A stretch of DNA of 11,483 nt, taken from Suilimivivens sp964393865. GTDB lineage: Bacteria; Bacillota; Clostridia; Lachnospirales; Lachnospiraceae. The notes under the pieces were generated by a model. That model saw nothing but the letters and a program-made list of their open reading frames with translations, was not told the origin of the DNA and searched no databases. The stretch's first letter is position 1. Every line of letters starts with the position of its first letter. The position numbers were made by a program, and so were the translations under genes. Where the stretch lies: positions 1 through 11,483 of the forward strand of contig CAYMUW010000064.1 of the NCBI GenBank assembly GCA_964393865.1. Reading direction: 5' to 3'. This document shows, in pieces, positions 1-5,641 of the stretch.

Positions 1-337
1 TTTCAAGCGCGGTAGTCTTTAAGGATTCCGCCAGTTCTTCCCCTAATTTGGTGGCGGAAAGAATCGCTTTTCTTCCATCGTTTTCGTCAGCTGATTTCAT
101 GATAATTCCCTTGCGCTCTAAGCGGGAGAGAATGCCGGCCATAGTGGACTGTGATAACCTCATTTTTTCTTTCAGCATAACGGCGGTGATTCCCGGATTC
201 TCTAAAATCGCGCGCATGACATCACTTTGGACGGATGTCAGTCCGATTTCCTTTTCCTTGATGTTTCTAAAATAGGTAACGGCATTTCCAAGCTGTACTA
301 ACTTGGTCGCTGTTTTGAATTGAGAAACCTCTATCAT
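1..337 (-). CDS. MarR-family transcriptional regulator (3' end cut by window edge)
   Basis: This is the 5' part of a winged helix-turn-helix regulator gene; 112 codons are visible and the frame is still open at base 1, so roughly the last 30 residues of a typical ~140-residue MarR protein are missing. The recognition helix region lies around residues 58-79 (LSQSTMAGILSRLERKGII). The wing follows, with the conserved D-G-R-K at 87-90 and a Leu/Gly pair just after it, both typical of MarR. Family members bind DNA as dimers and usually repress their own operon until a small phenolic or drug-like ligand binds. The ATG at 335-337 has a GGAGG seven bases upstream. A consensus promoter and a palindromic operator lie directly upstream, which supports autoregulation. 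The regulated partner would be beyond the left edge. The family call is firm; ligand and target are unknown. Confidence 0.9.
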   Translation of the reverse strand, partial: MIEVSQFKTATKLVQLGNAVTYFRNIKEKEIGLTSVQSDVMRAILENPGITAVMLKEKMRLSQSTMAGILSRLERKGIIMKSADENDGRKAILSATKLGEELAESLKTTALE

Positions 338-348
338 TGAGAAACCTC
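319..348 (-). repeat. 13-bp direct repeat spanning the marR start
   Basis: The 13 bases ATTGAGAAACCTC (plus strand) occur at 319-331 and again at 336-348, a period of 17. Read on the coding strand, the upstream copy carries the ribosome binding site and the first base of the start codon. The downstream copy forms codons 3-7. This looks like a local duplication that inserted or moved the start region. The duplicated copy lacks an ATG at the equivalent place, so it does not create a second start. Confidence 0.75.
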
Positions 349-360
349 CAAACACAATAA

Positions 361-390
361 AGTTCGTAAGCGAACTATCGCTTGCGAACT
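361..390 (-). promoter_or_regulatory. Palindromic operator of the MarR-type gene
   Basis: An inverted repeat has 13-bp arms (361-373 and 378-390) matching at 12 of 13 positions, separated by 4 bases. It lies 3' of the -10 box and covers the predicted transcription start, and ends about 24 bases before the start codon. A dimeric MarR protein bound here would block initiation. A second, shorter nested palindrome (AGTTCG/CGAACT, 361-376) is present inside it. Function as the MarR operator is inferred from position and symmetry. Confidence 0.7.
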
Positions 391-392
391 AT

Positions 393-421
393 ATTGTATC
401 ACCACTGCTATCATCTGTCAA
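393..421 (-). promoter_or_regulatory. Sigma-A promoter of the MarR-type gene
   Basis: TTGACA (416-421) and TACAAT (393-398), read on the minus strand, are separated by exactly 17 bases. Transcription should start near 386, within the palindrome at 361-390, leaving a ~50-nt leader before the start codon at 337. Confidence 0.85.
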
Positions 422-494
422 TGGCGTATCAGAACTTTTGCATGAATGTCCGGACTATGATTTTTTTGAGTAAATCCAAATATCATTTAGGCAT

Positions 495-524
495 AAAAAA
501 GCACCACTCGTGTGAGAGCGATGC
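495..524 (-). terminator. Rho-independent terminator
   Basis: On the minus strand a 9-bp stem with two mismatches (501-509 with 516-524) and a 6-base loop is followed at once by six T residues (495-500). It closes the leader transcript that begins near 597 and would also stop any transcript from the truncated membrane-protein gene upstream. Confidence 0.65.
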
Positions 525-597
525 CCATAAATATTCGTTTCTTTTTTATTTGAATAATACACTATCGGACGATAAATCTTTACCCCCTCGCAGTATG
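495..597 (-). ncRNA. Candidate ~100-nt small RNA or orphaned attenuator leader
   Basis: A good promoter (604-631) and a hairpin-T6 terminator (495-524) frame about 100 bases with no convincing coding sequence. Inside are a very G-rich ribosome-binding-like box (GAGGGGG) near 580-587 without an ATG at proper spacing, a short palindrome TATCG-TC-CGATA, and a possible 13-codon ORF starting about 24 bases before the hairpin's end. The arrangement of strong promoter, short leader and terminator resembles transcription attenuators found ahead of ribosome-targeting resistance or transporter genes. However, the next gene downstream is the MarR-type gene, which has its own promoter. It could therefore be a stand-alone small RNA, or a leader left behind when its gene was lost. 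Confidence 0.4.
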
Positions 598-603
598 AAA
601 AAC

Positions 604-631
604 AGTATACTTCAAATTTATGATTTTTCAA
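604..631 (-). promoter_or_regulatory. Promoter of the 495-597 leader/small RNA
   Basis: TTGAAA (626-631) and TATACT (604-609), read on the minus strand, are 16 bases apart. The start point should be near 597. An AGTAT/ATACT inverted pair flanks the start and might be a regulator site. The -35 box lies only 17 bases after the stop codon of the truncated membrane-protein gene. Confidence 0.65.
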
Positions 632-647
632 TTGCGGCAATATTTAT

Positions 648-929
648 TCATCTATCTTTCATGGCTCTGTCACAAACTGTCAAAATTTGATGTCCCAATC
701 CTGCAACTCCTGCAATGGGTAGCAAAATAAAAACACAGTGCATAATGATGGTTGCCATCCCGACTGTCATTGGAGATATGAGACTTACTACATAAGGAAC
801 ACTTGAAATAGGCGAAGTTCCCAAATCAGCCTTAATGGAAAAAGCTACTCCTAACGACATGATAAACATACCTATACAAAGGAATAGGTATCTCTTAAAA
901 TATTCAATTTTTTTCATATATGATTTCAT
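648..929 (-). pseudogene. Truncated YczE/DUF6198-type integral membrane protein
   Basis: The N-terminal half of a YczE-like membrane protein is clear. It has a basic start, a first membrane segment (LFLCIGMFIMSLGVAFSI), then the hallmark loop KADLGTSPISSVPYVVSL and the start of a second membrane segment. After about 66 residues of homology the sequence changes to an unrelated 23-residue tail ending in a stop. Family members are around 200 residues with several more membrane segments, so most of the protein is gone. The start is uncertain: ATG at 929 has AAAGG only one base upstream, ATG at 917 has it 13 bases upstream, and a GTG at 980 has no better site. Its function as a transporter-like protein is unknown even for intact members. 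The break suggests deletion or recombination. Confidence 0.65.
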
Positions 930-1230
930 GCCTTTCTTTTCTTGTAAAATACTATTGAATCGAAAGAATGAAACCATCACCTTTATTTCTTGGCAGATTA
1001 GGTATTTTCCAAATCCATATAATTATATTTCCCATCAACTTATCTCCAAAGAGCTTTAAATTATAAAAAGTCTGATTTTCCGCTCTCACAGTATTGCAAT
1101 TCGAATTTGTGAATTATTCAATAGCTACAACAGACTCTCATCCAGCTTCTTTTTTCCTCTCTGATTATATCGGAATACAGGCAAACGCTGATAATGAAAT
1201 GTTGTAAAACGGTATTTTTTTGTTGTGAAA
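930..1230. other. AT-rich stretch without a supported gene
   Basis: No gene is supported here. On the minus strand there is a 27-codon ORF (952-1035) with GGAG eight bases before its ATG. Its product starts MGNIIIWIWK and ends just inside the possible 5' extension of the truncated membrane-protein gene. It could be a leader peptide or a decayed gene fragment, and I do not recognise it. A TATAAT hexamer (1164-1169, minus strand) has no good -35 partner. The stretch looks like decayed accessory DNA. Confidence 0.4.
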
Positions 1231-1265
1231 TATAAAAGAAGCATCATGCAATGCACAATGCTTCT
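1231..1265 (-). terminator. Terminator after tRNA-Leu
   Basis: On the minus strand a perfect 8-bp outer stem (AGAAGCAT/ATGCTTCT, 1237-1244 with 1258-1265) encloses a partly self-complementary loop and is followed by TTTTATATTT. It begins two bases after the tRNA 3' end, so it ends the trmB-lysA-tRNA or tRNA-only transcript. Confidence 0.7.
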
Positions 1266-1267
1266 CA

Positions 1268-1350
1268 TGCCGGCGATGGGACTTGAACCCATACTATGTC
1301 ACCATAAACAGATTTTGAGTCTGCCGCGTCTGCCATTCCGCCACGCCGGC
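1268..1350 (-). tRNA. tRNA-Leu (anticodon CAA)
   Basis: An 83-nt cloverleaf can be folded by eye. The acceptor stem is GCCGGCG with CGCCGGC and discriminator A. The anticodon stem CAGA/TCTG holds the loop CTCAAAA, giving anticodon CAA, which reads UUG. There is a long class II variable arm and the T-loop GGTTCAAGTCC. CCA is not encoded: TGA follows the discriminator base, so the CCA end must be added by nucleotidyltransferase. It sits 53 bases downstream of lysA on the same strand, has its own promoter-like elements, and is followed at once by a terminator. Confidence 0.95.
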
Positions 1351-1357
1351 AAAGCTT

Positions 1358-1394
1358 TAACAGCCGAATAATATAATAGCACACTCGGCTGTTA
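1358..1394 (-). repeat. 10-bp inverted repeat between lysA and tRNA-Leu
   Basis: The perfect arms TAACAGCCGA (1358-1367) and TCGGCTGTTA (1385-1394) are separated by 17 bases. Without a T tract it is a poor terminator in either direction. The arms bracket the predicted -10 box of the tRNA promoter. It may be an RNA hairpin protecting the lysA 3' end, or a processing signal separating the mRNA from the tRNA. Confidence 0.6.
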
Positions 1395-1401
1395 TTAGCA
1401 A
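1373..1401 (-). promoter_or_regulatory. Promoter of tRNA-Leu
   Basis: On the minus strand TTGCTA (1396-1401) is 17 bases from TATTAT (1373-1378), and a TG one base before the -10 makes it an extended -10. The start point near 1366 would leave a leader of about 16 bases before the mature tRNA at 1350. Confidence 0.6.
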
Positions 1402-1403
1402 GT

Positions 1404-2675
1404 TTAAAAATGAATTTTGTTATAAATATCCAATCCGTCAAAGGTTGCAAAATAATCCTTCGGTGTTTCTGCCCTTCTGATCAGCTTTACGCTTCCGTCC
1501 TCCTTAAGAAGCAGCTCTGCTGATTTCAGCTTTCCATTATAATTATATCCCATAGCATATCCGTGGGCTCCGGTATCATGAATAACCAGATAATCTCCCT
1601 TTTCAATTTCAGGCAGCATTCTGTCAACTGCAAACTTGTCATTATTTTCACAAAGTGAACCCGTAACATCATACTTATGATCACAAGGCGCATCCTCTTT
1701 GCCCAAAACCGTAATATGATGATAAGCTCCGTACATTGCAGGCCGCATTAAATTCACTGCGCAGGCATCCACGCCGATATACTCCTTGTGGGTGTGCTTC
1801 TCATGAATTGCCTGAGTCACCAGCTGTCCATAAGGCCCCATCATAAACCGTCCCATCTCCGTGTAAATTGCCACATCGCCCATTCCTGCAGGAACCAGCA
1901 CTTCCTCATACACCTGACGCACGCCCTCACCGATTGCACGAATGTCATTCGGCTCCTGATCCGGTGTATAAGGGATACCTACACCTCCCGAAAGATTGAT
2001 AAACTTAATATCCGCTCCGGTTTCCTTTTCCAGCTTAACCGCAAGCTCAAACAAATCCTTTGCAAGCATGGGATAATATTCATTGGTCACTGTATTGCTG
2101 GCAAGAAATGCATGAATACCAAAATTCTTTACTCCCTTTTCCTTCAAAAGACGGTATCCCTCAAACATCTGCTCTGTGGTAAAACCGTATTTGGCATCTC
2201 TGGGATTATCCATAATTCCATTGCTCATCTGAAACACACCGCCAGGATTGTATCTACAGCTCATGGTTTCTGGGAGCTTTCCTAAAATATTTTCCACAAA
2301 CTCAATATGGGTAATATCATCCAGATTAATGATCGCACCTAATTTTGCGGCATAGCTGTACTCCGCTGCCGGTGTATCATTGGAAGAAAACATAATGCCA
2401 TGGCCCGAAACTCCCATTGCCTCACTGAGCATCAGCTCCGTCAAAGAAGAGCAGTCACAGCCACAGCCATATTCACGCAGTATCTCTATTAAGTAAGGAT
2501 TTGGCGTTGCCTTTACCGCAAAATATTCCTTAAATCCGGGATTCCATGCAAAAGCCTCCTTCACCGCCCTGGCATTTTCCCTGATCTGCTTCTCATCATA
2601 AATGTGAAAGGGCGTAGGGTATGTCTTTGTAATCTCCTGTACTTGTTCCTTTGTCACGAATGGTATCTTTTTCAT
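1404..2675 (-). CDS. lysA: Diaminopimelate decarboxylase
   Basis: LysA converts meso-diaminopimelate to L-lysine with release of CO2, the last step of lysine synthesis, in the cytosol with pyridoxal phosphate. The 423-residue protein has the fold-type III alanine-racemase-like barrel, with the cofactor lysine K55 in YFAVKATPN. Other landmarks are H188 in FGIHAF, the phosphate-binding Gly-rich loop GGVGIPY at 230-236, C342-E343 in GSLCENND (the partner-subunit active-site loop), and the C-terminal HDTGAHGYAMGYNYNG. The usual E-P-G-R substrate motif reads E-M-G-R at 273-276. The ATG lies nine bases after GGAGG and overlaps the TGA of the upstream TrmB-type gene by 4 bp, implying translational coupling. 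Only a 10-bp inverted repeat lies between it and tRNA-Leu. A close relative acting on another diamino acid or carboxyamine is possible but less likely. Confidence 0.88.
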   Translation of the reverse strand: MKKIPFVTKEQVQEITKTYPTPFHIYDEKQIRENARAVKEAFAWNPGFKEYFAVKATPNPYLIEILREYGCGCDCSSLTELMLSEAMGVSGHGIMFSSNDTPAAEYSYAAKLGAIINLDDITHIEFVENILGKLPETMSCRYNPGGVFQMSNGIMDNPRDAKYGFTTEQMFEGYRLLKEKGVKNFGIHAFLASNTVTNEYYPMLAKDLFELAVKLEKETGADIKFINLSGGVGIPYTPDQEPNDIRAIGEGVRQVYEEVLVPAGMGDVAIYTEMGRFMMGPYGQLVTQAIHEKHTHKEYIGVDACAVNLMRPAMYGAYHHITVLGKEDAPCDHKYDVTGSLCENNDKFAVDRMLPEIEKGDYLVIHDTGAHGYAMGYNYNGKLKSAELLLKEDGSVKLIRRAETPKDYFATFDGLDIYNKIHF

Positions 2676-3424
2676 TTTGTTTCTCCTCCTCTAAGCTGTA
2701 TCAGCTTTATTTCATTGCTAAGTGCATCCTTAAAAACTCTGATAAAATTCTCCTGCCCTGTATACAAACAGGTGTCATCCTGATTGCCCTTTATTTCGCC
2801 TGTAAGTGCATAGGCCGAATCGATAATCAATCTGATATCATTTCCTCTTTCGCTGCCGATATAACAAATTCCTTTCTTACGCCAAAGCTCATGTTCCGGC
2901 TCCTTATCGGTAATTAAAACTACCTTAATATCTTTCTCAAGCGCCATAAAAAGCTCATTCTGCAGTTTTTCAATCACCTCCCATGCAGCGGAAATATATA
3001 TGCGCATTCTGGCTTCCCTGATCATATTTTCAGCCTTGTTCCAAATATTACGGCATCCGCTGATGGTAATATAACCGATCTCCTTTTCCCTGGTGGCAGG
3101 AATATTGTGAACCAGATACTCCTTTTCCCGACTCAGCTCTCTGATTTTGTTTGCACAAAATTCCTCCACAGGCACGCTTCGATACTTGCTGGAATTTCCT
3201 TCCTCCAAATAGGCGGCTCCCATATCAGCCAGCTCTGACAGTGCACTGTAAACATTGGACCTTGAAATTCCGGTAAGCTTAGCCACCTCATACCCTGTCA
3301 TCTCACTGTTTTTGTATAGCGTCAGATAGATGACAGCCTCCTGTCTGGTAAGCCCAAACTTCATTAATCCTTCCAGTATTGTATTTTCTTCCATAATAAT
3401 CACCAAAAAAGGGAATAAAACCAT
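2672..3424 (-). CDS. TrmB-family transcriptional regulator
   Basis: The N-terminal winged helix-turn-helix (about residues 22-85, with TGYEVAKLTGISRSNVYSAL) is typical of TrmB, and the C-terminal domain (about 117-245) resembles the phospholipase-D-like effector half seen in these proteins, without the HKD catalytic motif. TrmB proteins respond to small ligands, classically sugars in archaea; the ligand here is unknown. Start choice: ATG at 3424 has AAGGGAG seven bases upstream, better than the internal ATG at 3394 (weak GGTGA), although the extra ten residues are hydrophobic and unlike the family. Both the site and the first ATG lie in an inverted repeat (3411-3436). The promoter at 3481-3509 drives it, and its stop overlaps lysA, so it probably controls its own operon and perhaps lysine supply. 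Confidence 0.82.
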   Translation of the reverse strand: MVLFPFLVIIMEENTILEGLMKFGLTRQEAVIYLTLYKNSEMTGYEVAKLTGISRSNVYSALSELADMGAAYLEEGNSSKYRSVPVEEFCANKIRELSREKEYLVHNIPATREKEIGYITISGCRNIWNKAENMIREARMRIYISAAWEVIEKLQNELFMALEKDIKVVLITDKEPEHELWRKKGICYIGSERGNDIRLIIDSAYALTGEIKGNQDDTCLYTGQENFIRVFKDALSNEIKLIQLRGGETK

Positions 3425-3436
3425 TGCTTTACTCCC
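3411..3436 (-). promoter_or_regulatory. Inverted repeat over the trmB ribosome binding site and first ATG
   Basis: The arms 3411-3419 and 3428-3436 match at 8 of 9 positions (GGGARTAAA) with an 8-base spacer. The 5' arm on the minus strand contains the GGGAG of the ribosome binding site, and the loop contains the ATG at 3424. In DNA it could be the operator of the encoded regulator; in RNA it would hide the start. Both roles are inferred. Confidence 0.5.
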
Positions 3437-3480
3437 TTAACTTCTCATAGGGCTAATATTTAGTGGTTCTTTACAGGAAC

Positions 3481-3509
3481 ACTATATATCAGTCATATCA
3501 GTTTGTCAA
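3481..3509 (-). promoter_or_regulatory. Promoter of the trmB-lysA operon
   Basis: TTGACA (3504-3509) and TATAGT (3481-3486) on the minus strand are exactly 17 bases apart. The spacer carries two direct copies of CTGATAT nine bases apart. Transcription should start near 3474, giving a leader of about 50 nt, too short for a lysine riboswitch. The -35 box lies only 7 bases past the ung stop codon, and no terminator is visible between the operons, so read-through from ung is possible. Confidence 0.85.
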
Positions 3510-3516
3510 TATAAAA

Positions 3517-4194
3517 TTATATATTCTCAATCTGCCAATCTATGGGCTCTATACCGTTCCTCTCAAGAAACGCATTGGTCTGGCTGAAATGTTTGCATCC
3601 AAAAAAACCTCTGTATGCGGAAAGCGGACTTGGATGCGGTGCTTTCAAAATTAAATGCCTGGGATTGGTCAGCATGGGAATTTTGCTCTGCGCCGGCTTA
3701 CCCCAAAGCAGATAAACAATCGGACGATCCTGCTCATTTACCGCCTGAATAATAGCATCCGTAAACTGCTCCCAGCCCTTCCCCTGATGTGAGCCTGCCT
3801 GATGGGCACGAACCGTCAACACCGTGTTCAGCATCAGCACACCCTGCTTAGCCCATTTCTCCAGATAACCGTTGTTGGGAATATAACACCCCAAATCGTC
3901 CTGAAGCTCCTTATAAATATTTTGAAGGGACGGAGGCAGCTCCGGCTGATCCGGCAGTACCGAAAAACACAAACCATGCGCCTGATGCTCTCCATGATAA
4001 GGGTCCTGGCCCAAAATCAACACCTTGACCTGACTTAGGGGCGTAAGATGAAATGCGTTAAAAATATCATCCGCTGGAGGATATACCACTCTGCTGTTAT
4101 ATTCATTTTTCACAAACTGATAAAGCTCCCTGTAATAGGGTTTCCTGAACTCTCCCTGAAGGCAATCCAGCCAATCATTGCTTATCATTGCCAT
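3517..4194 (-). CDS. ung: Uracil-DNA glycosylase (family 1)
   Basis: Ung removes uracil from DNA to start base excision repair. The 225-residue length matches the family. The water-activating loop GQDPYHG is at 62-68 (catalytic D64). The conserved PPSLQNIYKEL is at 87-97, LLWGKPAQ at 162-169, and the minor-groove loop HPSPLSAYRGFFG at 187-199 with H187. All family 1 signature residues are present, so it should be active. The ATG at 4194 is the only usable in-frame start after an upstream stop; its GGAGG is 14 bases away, which is longer than ideal and suggests modest initiation or coupling to hisF. The gene follows hisF by 18 bp, and the hisF stop codon TAG forms part of the ribosome binding site. 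It is the last gene of the five-gene unit. Confidence 0.96.
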   Translation of the reverse strand: MAMISNDWLDCLQGEFRKPYYRELYQFVKNEYNSRVVYPPADDIFNAFHLTPLSQVKVLILGQDPYHGEHQAHGLCFSVLPDQPELPPSLQNIYKELQDDLGCYIPNNGYLEKWAKQGVLMLNTVLTVRAHQAGSHQGKGWEQFTDAIIQAVNEQDRPIVYLLWGKPAQSKIPMLTNPRHLILKAPHPSPLSAYRGFFGCKHFSQTNAFLERNGIEPIDWQIENI

Positions 4195-4212
4195 ATCGTT
4201 TCTCTAAACCTC

Positions 4213-4974
4213 CTACAATCTGACGGAAATTCCTTTATCTCTCAAGTATTCCTTTACTTCTCTGATTTCAAGCTCTTTATAATGGAACAATGATGCCGCA
4301 AGTACCGCTTCCGCCTTTCCCTCGCAAAGCGCTTCATAAAAATGCTCTCTGGTTCCTGCGCCTCCTGAGGCAATAACCGGAATAGACACATTTTCCGCCA
4401 CCATTCTTGTCAACGCAATGTCATATCCCGCTTTGGTGCCGTCACAATCCATACTGGTAAGAAGAATTTCTCCCGCTCCCAGCTTTTCCGCTTTCATGGC
4501 CCATTCCACCGCATCAATTCCCATATCCACACGGCCGCCGTTTTTATATATATTCCAGCCATTCCCATCCTGCCTTATCTTGGCATCAATGGCAACCACC
4601 ACGCATTGACTTCCGAATTTGTCGGCAGCCTCGCTGATTAATTCCGGGGTCATAATCGCCGCAGAGTTTACGGCCACCTTGTCTGCACCCTCCCGCAAAA
4701 TCATCTTAAAGTCATCTACGCTTCTGATGCCGCCGCCAACCGTAAACGGAATAAATACGGTTTCTGCTACCCGCCGCACCATATCCGCTTTAATCGCTCT
4801 GGCATCCGAGGAGGCTGTTATATCAAGAAAAACCAACTCGTCCGCACCGGCCTTATCATATTCCTTTCCTACCTCTACCGGGTCGCCTGCATCCCGCAGA
4901 TTTACAAAATTGGTTCCCTTTACAACTCTTCCGTTATTGACATCCAGACATGGAATAATTCTCTTGGTATGCAT
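4213..4974 (-). CDS. hisF: Imidazole glycerol phosphate synthase, cyclase subunit
   Basis: HisF takes ammonia made by HisH and converts PRFAR into imidazole glycerol phosphate and AICAR, in histidine synthesis. The 253-residue (beta/alpha)8 barrel has both catalytic aspartates: D11 in RIIPCLDV and D130 in VVAIDAK. The phosphate-binding motifs are TVGGGIRS and VIASGGAGT. I take the ATG at 4974 as start because GGAGG lies seven bases upstream and the protein then matches the usual family length. A GTG at 4992 would add six atypical residues and overlap hisH. The gap to hisH is 14 bp, as expected for the two subunits of one heterodimer, and ung follows after 18 bp. Confidence 0.97.
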   Translation of the reverse strand: MHTKRIIPCLDVNNGRVVKGTNFVNLRDAGDPVEVGKEYDKAGADELVFLDITASSDARAIKADMVRRVAETVFIPFTVGGGIRSVDDFKMILREGADKVAVNSAAIMTPELISEAADKFGSQCVVVAIDAKIRQDGNGWNIYKNGGRVDMGIDAVEWAMKAEKLGAGEILLTSMDCDGTKAGYDIALTRMVAENVSIPVIASGGAGTREHFYEALCEGKAEAVLAASLFHYKELEIREVKEYLRDKGISVRL

Positions 4975-4988
4975 TCCTGCTCCTCCAT

Positions 4989-5606
4989 TCACGATGCTCT
5001 GCTTATGCTGATAAAGTTTTTGAGAATTTTAAGTCCCACATCCGAGCTTTTCTCCGGATGAAACTGACATGCAAAAATATTTCCTTTTTCCACGGAGGCA
5101 TGTATCAAGGTTCCATATTCTGTCGTTGCCTTCACAATATCCTCCTCCGCAGCCTTCAAATAATAGGAATGCACAAAATAAACATATGCATCCTCCTCGA
5201 TCCCCTCAAAAAGCTTTCCCTTATGAGGAAATTTCAAAGAATTCCAACCAATATGAGGAATTTTCAACCCTTCCGCATCCGGTATTCTTAAAATTTCTCC
5301 TTTTAACAATCCCAATCCCGGCACTCCGGCGCTTTCATCACTTCTCTCAAACAAAAGCTGTAATCCAAGGCATATTCCCAAAAAGGGAGTTCCTCTCCTT
5401 GCAATCTCATGAATAATCTCCACCAAACCATAGGCATGCAGCTTCTCCATTGCATCGCCAAAGGACCCTACTCCGGGCAAAATCACCCGGTCTGCATTTA
5501 AAAGAAGCTCCTTATCTCTGGTAATTACAGCCTCTTCTCCCAGTGCCTGTAGCGCTTTTTCCACGCTTTTTATATTTCCTGCGTCATAGTCAATGATTGC
5601 TGTCAT
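4989..5606 (-). CDS. hisH: Imidazole glycerol phosphate synthase, glutamine amidotransferase subunit
   Basis: HisH hydrolyses glutamine and channels ammonia to HisF. The 205-residue class I amidotransferase has the nucleophile C79 in the elbow GICLGLQ and completes the triad with H183 and E185 in FACQFHPEKSS. The oxyanion-region motif LPGVGSFGDAM is at 43-53, and the HisF-contacting HIGWN is at 118-122. The ribosome binding site (GGGAAG four bases before ATG) is moderate. It is 35 bp downstream of the unknown membrane-protein gene and 14 bp upstream of hisF. No other histidine genes are in the window, so the synthase pair is detached from a full his operon here. Confidence 0.97.
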   Translation of the reverse strand: MTAIIDYDAGNIKSVEKALQALGEEAVITRDKELLLNADRVILPGVGSFGDAMEKLHAYGLVEIIHEIARRGTPFLGICLGLQLLFERSDESAGVPGLGLLKGEILRIPDAEGLKIPHIGWNSLKFPHKGKLFEGIEEDAYVYFVHSYYLKAAEEDIVKATTEYGTLIHASVEKGNIFACQFHPEKSSDVGLKILKNFISISRAS

Positions 5607-5641
5607 TTTTCTTCCCGGCCTTTCTCATTCATTTGGCTTGG

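Noticed and set aside
455..640. 61-codon minus-strand ORF over the leader unit
   Set aside because: It starts upstream of the predicted transcription start, spans the terminator hairpin, and has no proper ribosome binding site. I could not exclude a relation to resistance-gene leader peptides.
382..690. 102-codon plus-strand ORF in the left intergenic region
   Set aside because: No ribosome binding site or recognisable domain; it begins in the marR operator and runs antisense to the leader unit and the truncated gene.
1265..1450. 61-codon minus-strand ORF across the tRNA and the lysA 3' end
   Set aside because: Its C-terminal part is the well-known spurious translation of a tRNA-Leu gene (GGMADAADSKS...), and the rest overlaps lysA.
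3425..3474. Lysine riboswitch in front of the trmB-lysA operon
   Set aside because: The leader from the predicted start is only about 50 nt, far shorter than the ~170-nt lysine riboswitch, and no core motifs are seen.
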